From Pedobacter gandavensis (GTDB taxonomy: Bacteria > Bacteroidota > Bacteroidia > Sphingobacteriales > Sphingobacteriaceae): 64,000 bases of DNA. The notes below the pieces were generated by a model that was not told the origin of the DNA, searched no databases, and saw only the letters and a list, made by a program, of their open reading frames with translations. Of this stretch, positions 1 to 8,479 are shown piece after piece; the stretch's first letter is position 1; each line of letters begins with the position of its first letter. A program made the position numbers and the translations under genes. The stretch covers positions 1 to 64,000 of the forward strand of contig NZ_WNXC01000010.1 of assembly GCF_014172405.1 (NCBI RefSeq), given 5' to 3'.

Positions 1-1
1 T

Positions 2-193
2 TTCAAGTCCTTCAATACCATTGCAAAGTCGATACAGAACCATTACCAAACTATATTAAATTACTTTGATCGTAGATCTACGAATGCTTCAGCGGAATCT
101 TTTAATGCAAAGATAAAGGCATTCAGATCGCAATTTAGAGGGGTGAAAAATATTGAATTCTTCCTTTTCAGGCTAACCCAGTTGTATGCATAA
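2..193 (+). mobile_element. C-terminal end of an IS transposase (cut by the window start)
   Basis: The reading frame is open from the window edge to a TAA at 191-193 and encodes 63 residues that look like the C-terminal end of a DDE transposase. Key segments are NYFDRRSTNASAESFNAKIK, with the conserved Asn/Glu/Asn pattern of the last catalytic region, and FRGVKNIEFFLFRLTQLYA. The style matches Bacteroidota ISAon1-like elements, but the exact family is uncertain. About 50 bp after the stop, the sequence changes abruptly into a recombinase remnant at 245. The IS therefore appears to have inserted into, and truncated, an older serine recombinase gene. Confidence 0.7.
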
Positions 194-244
194 AATCGAA
201 AAAAAGTATCAGTGCTCCACAAGTTTTGGGATTGATCCAAGAAA

Positions 245-436
245 ATCGACCCGACCTTCTGGCATAACCTGCAGAAGATCAATAAAAAAGGGTTGCTTTT
301 TTACGAGCAACCCTTTGATTCTTCGGACATCAGTCCGGTATGTACCGTCTCTCCGGATTACTTTGAACATTTAGATCGTTTTTTAAGGCTTATTGAGCCT
401 ATTATTAATGATTTAAGTGTCAAAGGTTTTATTTGA
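245..436 (+). pseudogene. 3' remnant of a second large serine recombinase, with its native C-terminal tail
   Basis: Positions 245-346 are nearly identical (about three mismatches in 102 bp by eye) to 27772-27873 in the intact recombinase and keep the same frame. They encode the segment IDPTFWHNLQKINKKGLLFY and on to DISPVCT. After the ACC codon at 344-346 the frame continues for 29 residues, VSPDYFEHLDRFLR then LIEPIINDLSVKGFI, to a TGA at 434-436. The rest of the gene is missing; the upstream sequence is an IS end. This shows what the C-terminus of the intact recombinase probably looks like before integration, and that a related element once sat to the left. Confidence 0.8.
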
Positions 437-529
437 ATTTGCCTTTGCTCTAGTTGTTAATAGCGCAAATAACCTTAAGCGGACTACCTTTGAACCGAAA
501 ATTTGGAAGTAAAGTAATTTGTAGTTTGG
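343..529 (+). repeat. Cassette-junction repeat R1 (att-like)
   Basis: This is the first of four direct repeats. It starts at TACC (343-346) and continues GTCTCTCCGGATTACTTTG, then the recombinase-tail codons. After the stop come conserved non-coding blocks GCCTTTGCTCTAG, AACCTTAAGCGGACTACC, TTGAACCGAAAATTTGG and AAGTAAAGTAATTT. Equivalent repeats start at 3653, 5371 and 9296. On its left it is joined to CGGACATCAGTCCG, the same inverted repeat that sits left of the core at the tRNA junction (27851-27864), so R1 is also the junction to an older recombinase-bearing element. Confidence 0.85.
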
Positions 530-543
530 TTTACAATGCCCAT

Positions 544-611
544 GGGCTGTAATGAGTTCGAACCATCGACCAAAAGATTCTGAGTTCCTCTAACAAGCTG
601 AGCTAACATGC
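544..611 (-). pseudogene. Degenerate tRNA-like remnant
   Basis: On the minus strand this stretch contains the tRNA hallmarks TTAGCTCAGCTTGTTAGAGG (D arm), a 7-nt loop containing CTCAGAA, then GGTCGATGGTTCGAAC (variable and T arm). The order and spacing match a class I tRNA, but the acceptor stem pairs poorly and the anticodon and T stems rely on wobbles or mismatches. It is best read as a decayed tRNA carried by cassette A. The residual anticodon is too uncertain to assign an amino acid. Confidence 0.45.
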
Positions 612-745
612 ATTTGAAGCGTACCAATGTAATTTTCATATTCAAAACCACATAAAAGTGTACCAAAATAGAACAGATCGGCAATTATAATGACCTATTA
701 CTATCTTTATGAAAGATCAATTCATGTTAACTTGACTCTCAAACT

Positions 746-3511
746 ATGAAAACCAAAGCTCTTCACCTTATCATAAGTATTTTAGTTTGTGCCTTACTCA
801 ATCTTTTCAACATTGCCATGAGTTTCTCTCAGATGGCTCCCAAAGAAAATCTACATCAGATCATTACCAGGCTTAATACACAAAATGACAGTCTTTCCAT
901 CGAAAAGCTTTATCTGCAAACTGACAAACCAACTTATCTGGCGGGAGACACGTTGTGGTTCAAAGCTTATTTATTGAATGCGTCCTTTCTGACCTATTCA
1001 ACTAAAAGCGGGGTACTTTATCTCGAACTTTCAAATGACAGCAACAAGTTGGTTCAACGAATTATGGTTCCTGTAATTAGCGGAATGGCATACGGTTATA
1101 TGGGATTAGATCTGGACCTTAAGCAAGGGGGATATACGTTAACAGGATATACGAACTGGATGAGGAATTTCGGAGAGAGTTACCTATTTAAGAAACACTT
1201 TTATATTGGTAATGATGCCGGATCAAACTGGCTAATTAATTATAACGCAAATTTAATAAATGACGACAACAAGCAGAGAATTGAGTTGGGACTGAGGATC
1301 AATCAATTTGACAAATCTCCTGTGGGATTAAGAGAAATGCAGATGAGTGTTATGGATGCTAAAAGAACATGGTTTAAGGACAAAGTTGAAACAAGTTTGG
1401 ACGGGACTTTAAAGTTAAAATTTGACTTGCCTAATAAGGTATCTGGAAAAAACATCACATTAGGCATACAGGATCTACGCAAGAGCCAAGGCAGTCGTAA
1501 ATTGCTCATCCCACTTATATTTAACCGGCCAGAAAAGATTGATTTACAGTTTATGCCTGAGGGCGGAAAACTGGTCGTAGGTCAGAAAACTAATATTACA
1601 TTTAAAGCTTTAAACGAAGATGGCTATGGAGTAGCTATATCAGGTAAAATTTATAACAGCAAGCAACAGGAAATTACTTCTTTTAAGACTGCGCATGCAG
1701 GAATGGGGATATTTAGCCTTGTACCTGAAAAGGCAGAAACTTATACTGCCAGAATACAATTACCTGACGGGAAATATCAGAGCTACCAACTTCCATTTGT
1801 TGAGCAAACAGGCATAACACTAAATGTCACGAATCGATTTAAAAGTGATTCCTGTGAAGTAACACTTACCCCTACAGCAGGTATAGCTTCAACCTATTAC
1901 CTCTTTGGTATGGCTAGAAATATAGTTTGCTGGGCATCAGTAGCCGATTTTAGTAAAGGAGCAATTAAGTTTGTACTAAATAAAAAGTTTTTTCCGAGTG
2001 GTATAATTCGCCTTATTTTAATGGGCGAAGACAAGATGGGCCTAAATGAACGTATGTTTTACAATGACTTGGGTGATCATTTGAATATCCAATTGGAATC
2101 AAATAAAAGTGAGTACCAACAACGAGACAGTATTTCTTTAAATGTTAAAGTGAGTGACCATACAGGGAATCCCATACAGGGTAGTTTTTCACTTGCAGTA
2201 ACAGATAACGGACAGGTTAAAATTGATAGTATTGCAGAACGCTCAATTTTAAGCCACATGTTATTGACTTCAGACCTAAAAGGCAATATAGAAGGTCCTG
2301 GCTATTATGACGATGCGGCAACAAATTCCGAAAAATGGCAGCATCTTGATTATTTGCTTTTGACACAGGGTTGGGTAGGTTACGACTGGCCCCAGGCGTT
2401 TAAATCTGCTGAGCCTTTTGTCTACTCCAATGAGGAAGAGTTTTCAATAAAAGGAAAAGTTACCAATGCTTTTAATAAACCAGTTGCAAAAGCTCCAATT
2501 GCATTATTTTCAAAAAAACCATTATTTATACTAGATACATTAACCGATGATAAAGGTAACTTCATTTTTAGAGGGATTAACCCAATTGACACCCCTGCTT
2601 TTTTTATCAGTGCTAAAAATAAGAAAGGAAAAAGCTTTAATGTTGGCATTGAGATGGAGGAATTTAAGGCTCCGGTTTTCTCACCAGTAACGGATAGGAT
2701 CGTTCCATGGTTCGTAAATATTGACACTGGCACCAATTTAATAGTGAACAATCAGGTGACTTTAAAAAAAGAACAATTGCGCGTTACCGGAAGGAACATG
2801 CTTAAAGAGGTTGTTATTAATGCAAGAAAGGTCATTAAAGATTCGAAAAACTTAAATGGCCCTGGTGCTGCAGATGTCATTATTGATGAAGAACAATTAC
2901 TAAAAGCAGGTAGAACTACTCTCGGTGAACTCCTGGAAAAGAGCATTAAGGGATTTAGGCCAAATGCGCCATTTAATTACAAGATACACACCATGTTAGT
3001 TCACTTGATTATCGATGGTATAAATACTGATTTTTTCATTCCGCCGGAAACATCACAATACCAGTATCTCAAAGATATTTTTGAGTATTATGATGCTGAA
3101 GAAATCAAAGGGGTTGAAGTGATGACAAGTACCAGATATCAAATGAGGTATTCAACTTATTACCTTCATCCGCTAGATAAACCATGGGACCATGCCTTTA
3201 TTGAAGTAACTACCCGCGGTGGAAAAGGCCCCTTCCTGAAAAAGAGTATTGGTACTTATCTATATAAACCGATGCCTTTTATCGTTCCAAAAGAGTTTTA
3301 TAGTCCAAAATACACTTCAAGTAGTATCGCCGACAAGTCGGATATACGTTCAACTATATATTGGAAGCCAAATATCATTACGGATAAAAATGGCAAAGCA
3401 ACAGTTAACTTCTATGCTGCAGATAACCCTGGAATATATACGGTGATCATTGAGGGAGCTGATTTAGAGGGATACCTGGGCGTTAAGAGAAAGCAGATCA
3501 TCGTTAAATGA
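746..3511 (+). CDS. MG2/plug-domain surface protein (cassette A cargo)
   Basis: This 921-residue protein has a signal peptide (residues 1 to about 29, hydrophobic core then SFSQ). An MG2-type macroglobulin domain follows near residue 55 (LYLQTDKPTYLAGDTLWFKA), a family seen in many copies in Sphingobacteria. The middle has beta-rich repeats and a carboxypeptidase-regulatory-like stretch (about 570-640). A TonB-plug-like part lies near 690-830 (VTGRNMLKEVVINARK, VIIDEEQLLKAGRTTLGELL). The C-terminus (DKNGKATVNFYAADNPGIYT) is again macroglobulin-like. There is no TonB beta-barrel, so it is not a full receptor. It is probably periplasmic or outer-membrane anchored; function unknown. It is the only gene between R1 and R2 and has no neighbouring partner. 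The start is the only ATG placed correctly before the signal peptide. Confidence 0.8.
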   Translation: MKTKALHLIISILVCALLNLFNIAMSFSQMAPKENLHQIITRLNTQNDSLSIEKLYLQTDKPTYLAGDTLWFKAYLLNASFLTYSTKSGVLYLELSNDSNKLVQRIMVPVISGMAYGYMGLDLDLKQGGYTLTGYTNWMRNFGESYLFKKHFYIGNDAGSNWLINYNANLINDDNKQRIELGLRINQFDKSPVGLREMQMSVMDAKRTWFKDKVETSLDGTLKLKFDLPNKVSGKNITLGIQDLRKSQGSRKLLIPLIFNRPEKIDLQFMPEGGKLVVGQKTNITFKALNEDGYGVAISGKIYNSKQQEITSFKTAHAGMGIFSLVPEKAETYTARIQLPDGKYQSYQLPFVEQTGITLNVTNRFKSDSCEVTLTPTAGIASTYYLFGMARNIVCWASVADFSKGAIKFVLNKKFFPSGIIRLILMGEDKMGLNERMFYNDLGDHLNIQLESNKSEYQQRDSISLNVKVSDHTGNPIQGSFSLAVTDNGQVKIDSIAERSILSHMLLTSDLKGNIEGPGYYDDAATNSEKWQHLDYLLLTQGWVGYDWPQAFKSAEPFVYSNEEEFSIKGKVTNAFNKPVAKAPIALFSKKPLFILDTLTDDKGNFIFRGINPIDTPAFFISAKNKKGKSFNVGIEMEEFKAPVFSPVTDRIVPWFVNIDTGTNLIVNNQVTLKKEQLRVTGRNMLKEVVINARKVIKDSKNLNGPGAADVIIDEEQLLKAGRTTLGELLEKSIKGFRPNAPFNYKIHTMLVHLIIDGINTDFFIPPETSQYQYLKDIFEYYDAEEIKGVEVMTSTRYQMRYSTYYLHPLDKPWDHAFIEVTTRGGKGPFLKKSIGTYLYKPMPFIVPKEFYSPKYTSSSIADKSDIRSTIYWKPNIITDKNGKATVNFYAADNPGIYTVIIEGADLEGYLGVKRKQIIVK

Positions 3512-3631
3512 TGAATAGCTGGTAATGATGCCATCATGCAGAATAAAAAAAACATCCCGTAAGTCTTGAACGGTGGTCATAAGTGTTTAATTAGCATTGC
3601 TAAATATAGCGCCTATTTTTTAATAATCTTT

Positions 3632-3656
3632 CCCATATGGGAAAAATATCTGTACC
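3632..3656 (+). other. Right end of cassette A: palindrome plus TACC core
   Basis: The palindrome CCCATATGGG (3632-3641) lies exactly 11 nt before the TACC core at 3653-3656. The same palindrome with the same 11-nt spacing precedes the cores at 5371 and 9296. This fixed geometry suggests one half of a recombination site. The sequence between the end of the MG2 gene (3511) and this point contains no gene that I can support. Confidence 0.7.
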
Positions 3657-3850
3657 GTTTCTCCGGATTACTTTAAACATTTAGATCGTTTTTTAAGGCT
3701 TATGGATCCTATTATTGAAGATTTGAAAGTAAAGGGGTTCATAAAATGTATGAAAAATTAGTAGCCAAGCATTAATAAACTTTTAATGTAATACCCTTAG
3801 TGCTCTACTTTTGAACCGAAAATTTGGTTAGTAATATAATTTTGGTTTTA
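3653..3850 (+). repeat. Cassette-junction repeat R2 (most diverged copy)
   Basis: R2 begins TACCGTTTCTCCGGATTAC and encodes the recombinase tail with conservative changes: VSPDYFKHLDRFLR, then LMDPIIEDLKVKGFI and a short extension to TAG. The end of the repeat keeps TTGAACCGAAAATTTGG (3811-3827). Nucleotide changes are frequent but the protein tail is conserved, which points to past selection as coding sequence in a related recombinase. Confidence 0.8.
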
Positions 3851-3984
3851 ACTTGAGAAGTAAGCTATAGAATTGCTACAATACATATACGGGAAAAGAA
3901 CTGGCGGAAAAAGCAATGTGCAAAAAATGCATATTGCTTTTATAGGTATACATTTTAATTTGTGGCTCATATTGACATTATTTA

Positions 3985-4131
3985 CAGCTCATTTTTCGCC
4001 TATATTGAGCCGAATTTCTTACTGAAATGATCTTCATTTCTGTGATTATAATTTTGCAGCTCATTACACGCTTATTTGTAGCTCATTTATAATTAAAAAT
4101 GAGCTACATTTGTATAAACAGTGAGCTCCAT
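3985..4131 (+). promoter_or_regulatory. Iterated AGCTCATT/AATGAGCT operators and promoter of the Fic gene
   Basis: The motif AGCTCATT recurs in the 170 bp before the Fic gene, followed by inverted copies: an inverted repeat GTAGCTCATTT...AAATGAGCTAC (4077-4106), then AGTGAGCTCCATTT (4120-4133). A TACATTTG box at 4105-4112 matches the Bacteroidota -7 consensus TAnnTTTG and is embedded between the inverted copies. Transcription would start near 4119, leaving a 30-nt leader. The N-terminal winged-helix domain of the Fic protein is the obvious candidate to bind here, giving autoregulation. Binding is inferred. Confidence 0.55.
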
Positions 4132-4148
4132 TTTATCATTTAAATATT

Positions 4149-5189
4149 ATGCAGGGAAAAAATGCTACCCTAATCCTTGATTACTTAAAGGATCATCCAT
4201 TAAGTTCATCCAAAGCAATCCATGATGCGGTGAGCGAAAAGGTTGCCTATGCAACGGTAAAACGAATTTTATCGAATCTTTCCGCTCAAGGCATCGTTGT
4301 TTCTGAAGGAAAGTCAAAGGCTACAAAATACGCTGTAAGTGCTTCTTATGAGTTACTCCTACCCATTAATGTTGAAGAATATTTTAAGCAAGAGGTAGAT
4401 GAACGTCAGATTAAGGATAGCTTTAACCTGGAGCTGATTACAGAAGTGCTGAGGAATGTTAAGCTTTTCAATGATGATGAAAATCATTATCTAAAAGGAC
4501 TTCATCTCCAATTCAGGGAAAATATTGCTACATTAACTCCCGCTGCCTATAGTAAAGAACTGGAACGACTGGCCATTGACCTAAGCTGGAAATCATCACA
4601 AATCGAGGGAAATACCTATTCGCTTCTGGAAACAGAACGTCTACTAAAGGAACAAGAAACTGCTGAAGGTAAACCGAAAGATGATGCAACGATGTTGCTG
4701 AATCATAAGGAAGCGATCAATTTTATTGTAGCGCATCCTGACTATGTTGTGCCTTTAACCATTAGGAGTATAGAGGATATACATAGTCTGTTGATCAAAG
4801 ATCTGGGTGTGGACAGAAACATCCGCCAGAGACGTGTAGGTATCTCCGGAACCAATTATAAGCCCTTAGATAATGAGCATCAGATACGTGATGCCCTCAA
4901 TGATATGTGCACGCTGATTAACGAGAAAGAAAACATCTTTGAAAAAGCGTTACTGGCTTTAGTGCTGCTATCTTATATACAGGCTTTTAATGACGGTAAT
5001 AAACGTACTGCCCGGATAGTCAGCAATGCTTTATTGATCGCTCATGAACATTGCCCCTTGTCATTTAGAACAGTAGATTCAATCGAATACAAAAAGGCAA
5101 TGCTGATATTTTATGAGCAAAATAACATTAATCCTTTTAAGGAAATTTTCAAGAATCAATTTGAATTTGCTGTTAAAACCTATTTTTAG
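4149..5189 (+). CDS. Fic-domain protein with N-terminal winged helix and altered active-site motif
   Basis: This protein has 346 residues. Residues 1-70 resemble a winged helix-turn-helix (ATLILDYLKDHPLSSSKAIH...VKRILSNLSAQGIVV). Residues 150-300 form a Fic domain, including the inhibitory motif SSQIEGN (S/TxxxEGN class) and the active-site loop QAFNDGNKRTAR. Fic AMP-transferases need HxFxxGN[GK]R. Here the catalytic His is replaced by Gln (codon CAG, 4980-4982, residue 278), while the anion-binding DGNKRTAR part is intact. AMPylation is therefore doubtful, and the protein may act mainly as a DNA-binding regulator. It is the sole gene of cassette B and is preceded by iterated operators. Confidence 0.85.
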   Translation: MQGKNATLILDYLKDHPLSSSKAIHDAVSEKVAYATVKRILSNLSAQGIVVSEGKSKATKYAVSASYELLLPINVEEYFKQEVDERQIKDSFNLELITEVLRNVKLFNDDENHYLKGLHLQFRENIATLTPAAYSKELERLAIDLSWKSSQIEGNTYSLLETERLLKEQETAEGKPKDDATMLLNHKEAINFIVAHPDYVVPLTIRSIEDIHSLLIKDLGVDRNIRQRRVGISGTNYKPLDNEHQIRDALNDMCTLINEKENIFEKALLALVLLSYIQAFNDGNKRTARIVSNALLIAHEHCPLSFRTVDSIEYKKAMLIFYEQNNINPFKEIFKNQFEFAVKTYF

Positions 5190-5298
5190 TGAATTTTTAG
5201 AGATCGAACAGTATTCGGTTTTTTTTCTTCCTCCCAAGAATTCCGCCTGATCAGAAGCAACTGTTGCAAAAAAAGCAACAGTTAAAAAACTAAAAAAA

Positions 5299-5319
5299 CC
5301 TTTAGATATAATCTAAAGG
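5299..5319 (+). terminator. Terminator-like hairpin at the right end of cassette B
   Basis: CCTTTAGAT (5299-5307) pairs perfectly with ATCTAAAGG (5311-5319), flanked by A-rich sequence on the left. Cassette C has a matching hairpin in the same place (9225-9247). It probably terminates transcription before the recombination site, and its conservation suggests it belongs to the element end. Confidence 0.6.
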
Positions 5320-5349
5320 CTTCAATAAACATGTTTTTTGAAAATCTTT

Positions 5350-5374
5350 CCCATATGGGAAAGATTTCTGTACC
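5350..5374 (+). other. Right end of cassette B: palindrome plus TACC core
   Basis: CCCATATGGG (5350-5359) stands 11 nt before TACC (5371-5374), as at the ends of cassettes A and C. The flanks also match (ATCTTT before, AAAGATT after the palindrome). Confidence 0.7.
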
Positions 5375-5572
5375 GTCTCTCCGGATTACTTTGAACATTT
5401 AGATCGTTTTTTAAGGCTTATTGAACCTATTATTAATGATTTAAGTGTCAAAGGTTTTATTTGAATTTGCCTTTGCTCTAGTTTATAATAGTGCAGATTT
5501 ATTTTAAAATAACCTTAACCGGACTACCATTGAACCGAAAATTTGGAAGTAAAGTAATTTATAGTTTTGGTA
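5371..5572 (+). repeat. Cassette-junction repeat R3
   Basis: R3 starts TACCGTCTCTCCGGATTAC and encodes the same 29-residue recombinase tail ending in DLSVKGFI and TGA. It then carries GCCTTTGCTCTAG, AACCTTAACCGGACTACC, TTGAACCGAAAATTTGG and AAGTAAAGTAATTTATAG. It is almost identical to R1 and R4 through the tail and differs mainly in a short insertion after the CTAG block. Confidence 0.85.
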
Positions 5573-5724
5573 GCAACCAGATCCTAGAACCACAGAAAAC
5601 TATTCCGACATGAACTTAATCATGCCTACAGGTTTCAAAGATGAAAAGTTAGGACTTCCATTTTGCTTTTGTGAAAATTTGGAGCTCAACTCGCAGATTT
5701 TAAATTGCAGTTGAGAGCAACAAC

Positions 5725-5868
5725 CTATAAATACTTCATAGTCCCATGATATTTACCCAATTTAGAAATACCTAACGAAGGGCCATAGTGTTTTAAGGCC
5801 CAAAAGATTAAAAGAGCAATAAACAACACTAACATCGCATAAAACTGATTTCGGGTCATGTGCTTCAT
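5725..5868 (-). CDS. Small single-span membrane protein (47 aa)
   Basis: A 47-residue frame starts at the ATG at 5866-5868 and ends at a TAG at 5725-5727. It reads MKHMTRNQFYAMLVLFIALL, then IFWALKHYGP and a short polar tail. It has one clear transmembrane helix (residues 10-25) with a basic N-terminus. It begins 6 nt after the stop of the upstream minus-strand gene, so the two probably form an operon. I do not recognise the family. Confidence 0.5.
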   Translation of the reverse strand: MKHMTRNQFYAMLVLFIALLIFWALKHYGPSLGISKLGKYHGTMKYL

Positions 5869-5874
5869 AAGAAT

Positions 5875-6372
5875 TTAATTATAAATTATAGCCTTACATT
5901 TTGCAATCTGCTCTGCCCAAAACCCTCTTTTATACACTATAAATTTTTCGCTTCTTTTGCTTGTTACTATTGATAAACCGTTTCTAAGTGGGGCAAAGGA
6001 ATCATCAAAATTCACAGCTACTATTTCACTTAAGACAATAATTGACTCATGCCTTTTTATAAAACTAAAAATATTGGATCTGAAAATAAGTTGATTATTA
6101 GACAAATAAAGCTTTCCACCAACTGAAATCCCATCTTTATAATGATTTGCCAACCCAGAATAAATAATTGAATTTTTGTCTATTTTTTGAAAAGAAGATG
6201 ATTCATTATCCATTTTAGAAAACAACTTCATGTAAGAACTAATACTAAAAACAACACCACTAAATAAGCCAACAACCAACGCCAAAACCCAGTTTTCTTT
6301 GATTGTAAGATAAAGCCCAATTCCAAGACCAAAAACAAGACCTGCTAAAATTGATTTCTTAAAATTTGTCAT
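5875..6372 (-). CDS. Membrane protein with GRAM/PH-like domain
   Basis: This protein has 165 residues. Two transmembrane helices lie in residues 8-45 (SILAGLVFGLGIGLYL and WVLALVVGLFSGVVF). The rest has a GRAM/PH-like pattern: IYSGLANHYKDGISVGGKLY, LSNNQLIFRSN, VLSEIVAVNF, LSIVTSKRSEKFIV. Such domains bind lipids or proteins at membranes. It sits in cassette C among small orphan proteins, convergent to none and followed by the 47-residue membrane protein. Function unknown. Confidence 0.65.
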   Translation of the reverse strand: MTNFKKSILAGLVFGLGIGLYLTIKENWVLALVVGLFSGVVFSISSYMKLFSKMDNESSSFQKIDKNSIIYSGLANHYKDGISVGGKLYLSNNQLIFRSNIFSFIKRHESIIVLSEIVAVNFDDSFAPLRNGLSIVTSKRSEKFIVYKRGFWAEQIAKCKAIIYN

Positions 6373-6626
6373 TCATTAAATGCTTTTTGGGTGATTAATA
6401 CCCCAAATATATTCGAAAGTTCATTAAGGAGCATTAGCATCGACTCGATTTGATCTTTGTATCAAATTAATTCGGATAAAACTAACTAATTCATCCAGCC
6501 TTGATGTAATTATATCCGTTGGATATCGGATATACAAGATATTTTAAGGTTAATCTAATAACAATCGGTTTGGTTATGTAATTTATGGTATTATCGCATC
6601 ATGTCGATACACCCAAAACATACTTT

Positions 6627-7214
6627 ATGAAAGTAACTTTGTTTTTCCTGCTGTTTACTTCTATATTGAAAACCTCAGCGCAAGTCAAATTCACTAAAAA
6701 ATTAGATCCTTTAATAAGAGAAGAATATAAGAAAATTAGAAACCTAGGCTCCGATACGATAATAATTTATGAACAATACTGTGTAGGTTGTGAAATGATT
6801 TATTTTCATAAACAAGGTTCAGAAGATGCGATTAGGGAATGTGTTTACGAGGGGTTTATTAGGGGAAAGATATACTGGAAACTTCGCAATAGGTATTATT
6901 CAAAAGAAATAGCTTGCATTAATGATGCAAATATTAAAATTGCAGAAGTGAAAGGTGAAATTTTTGAATATTTCTTTTCAAATTTAAATAAATTCAAAAG
7001 CATAGAAAGACACAAGTTTAACGGAAGATTCTTTCCTCCGATTCCGGATCATACATCATATGAAAAACTTAGTATATACACTCCAAAAATTAGTCACCAA
7101 ATTCTGCTAGCGGAGCAGCAGAAAGACGATACAAATTGGAAAACCTATGAATGGATCCCGCCTACCATTGAAATTATGGAAATAGTGGAAAAAATATTTC
7201 CGCATGTCAACTAA
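6627..7214 (+). CDS. Secreted hypothetical protein (cassette C)
   Basis: The frame opens at 6585, but the ATG at 6627 gives a good signal peptide (MKVTLFFLLFTSILKTSAQ), so I prefer that start (195 residues). The mature part is hydrophilic with no motif I recognise. Two cysteines lie close together (YCVGCEMIYFH), which could bind a metal or form a disulfide. It precedes an immunity-like gene in the same orientation by 160 bp. I do not recognise the family. Confidence 0.6.
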   Translation: MKVTLFFLLFTSILKTSAQVKFTKKLDPLIREEYKKIRNLGSDTIIIYEQYCVGCEMIYFHKQGSEDAIRECVYEGFIRGKIYWKLRNRYYSKEIACINDANIKIAEVKGEIFEYFFSNLNKFKSIERHKFNGRFFPPIPDHTSYEKLSIYTPKISHQILLAEQQKDDTNWKTYEWIPPTIEIMEIVEKIFPHVN

Positions 7215-7374
7215 GTGCTTTCTCTAAATATTCTCTGGTTAGTTGAAGTATTGGATTGAAATAATTCGAGAATAATCTCGTCCCACTTAGTAGGTTCCAG
7301 CCATTAAAGGTAATACTTTGAACAAGGCTGAAATGGCTAAGAAGTTCGTAGATTAGCTTCTTACATAAACCAAA

Positions 7375-7830
7375 ATGATAAACACTGAAAATCTTTCCTT
7401 TGAAATTTCAGACTCTGGTTACTTGGTGAGACTTGAGCCGATAGAAAGGATACAATATAATTCGGAAATTGATTGGGATAAAAATTGGATCAAAACCAAA
7501 GTTTCGATTAACGCAGGGAAATTCTCAGGACAATACGAAGGTGATTTCCGAACCACAGACTTCAAGGCATTTAAGGAAGACCTATCCAAGCTTTATGATA
7601 ACCTAAATGGAACTGTAATATTTAATGACCTGGAAGGATATTTAGATCTAAAAATAATTGGTGACGGTTTTGGACATTTTAATGTAGAAGTTAAAGCATG
7701 CGACAATCCTGGTATATATGGTAGTGTCTTATCATTCAATATGGAATTTGATCAAACAGAAATAAATAAAATGGTCAATCAACTCGAAATGATTATAAAA
7801 CAATTGCCTGTCATTGGTAGCTTAAACTAA
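7375..7830 (+). CDS. WapI-like immunity protein (putative)
   Basis: This 151-residue cytosolic protein has an alternating beta pattern (LSFEISDSGYLVRLEPIER, VSINAGKFSGQYEGDF, GTVIFNDLEGYLDLKIIG, GHFNVEVKACDNPG) and an amphipathic C-terminal helix. The ISDSGYLVRL...FSGQYEGDF...LEGYLDLKI pattern resembles WapI-family immunity proteins of polymorphic toxin systems. This is a recollection of family style, not a search result. No toxin gene is adjacent, so if correct it is an orphan immunity gene, which is common in such cassettes. Confidence 0.5.
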   Translation: MINTENLSFEISDSGYLVRLEPIERIQYNSEIDWDKNWIKTKVSINAGKFSGQYEGDFRTTDFKAFKEDLSKLYDNLNGTVIFNDLEGYLDLKIIGDGFGHFNVEVKACDNPGIYGSVLSFNMEFDQTEINKMVNQLEMIIKQLPVIGSLN

Positions 7831-7867
7831 ACGTATTACTACTACCTCTAACCATAAAACGTAATAA

Positions 7868-8428
7868 ATGATTTCATTAATAGTTGGATTAATATTAACT
7901 TTTTTAGCAATAGGCTTTATTTTCCTTGCATATTGGATTCCTAAGAAAATGGGCTATTCAAAAGTTGGAAAATATTTTTCGATTATTTTGACACTATTAA
8001 TCCTTATCATGTCCTCCCTAACAATTTTCGAAGACCAGCTGTTTTCAAAAAATGACGCAGAAAAACTACTAACGGAACAGGGCATTCAACTACACGATAG
8101 CTTTAAAATTGAGGAAAATAAATCGATGTCTGCGATTGGTGACTATTACCATACGTTTACTTTGACGATCACAGTTAATGATAAAAAAAGAATTATAAAT
8201 GAAATAAAAAACTCCTTAAATTTTAATACTGAAAAACAAGTTGAAAGCTATTTTGACAATAGAACCGACTATTATACCGGTCCAAAAAGAATAAAAAATT
8301 ATGAAACAGAAGCGGAGTATGTTAGAGAACTTTTCGAACCACAGGGAGAAGGATATGCACCGACTTGGAGAAAAATAAAAATTGAAAAGAAGAACAATAA
8401 ATTAACGTTCGAAGACATTGATGAATGA
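7868..8428 (+). CDS. Hypothetical membrane protein (cassette C)
   Basis: This protein has 186 residues with two N-terminal transmembrane helices (LIVGLILTFLAIGFIFLAY, then IILTLLILIMSSLTIF) and a soluble C-terminal domain rich in Lys and Glu. It starts 37 bp after the immunity-like gene and is followed 51 bp later by another small gene, so all three may be one transcript. I do not recognise the family. Confidence 0.6.
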   Translation: MISLIVGLILTFLAIGFIFLAYWIPKKMGYSKVGKYFSIILTLLILIMSSLTIFEDQLFSKNDAEKLLTEQGIQLHDSFKIEENKSMSAIGDYYHTFTLTITVNDKKRIINEIKNSLNFNTEKQVESYFDNRTDYYTGPKRIKNYETEAEYVRELFEPQGEGYAPTWRKIKIEKKNNKLTFEDIDE

Positions 8429-8479
8429 GAAGTCGCGTTACCTTCTTCAAGCCTTAAATTGTTATAAACAGAGACAGAA

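Noticed and set aside
3800-3830. Partial similarity of guide 1 (CTACTTTT core) to the end of repeat R2 and to ACTACC blocks of R1 and R3
   Set aside because: Only 8 consecutive bases match and the flanks disagree; chance is sufficient in AT-rich DNA.
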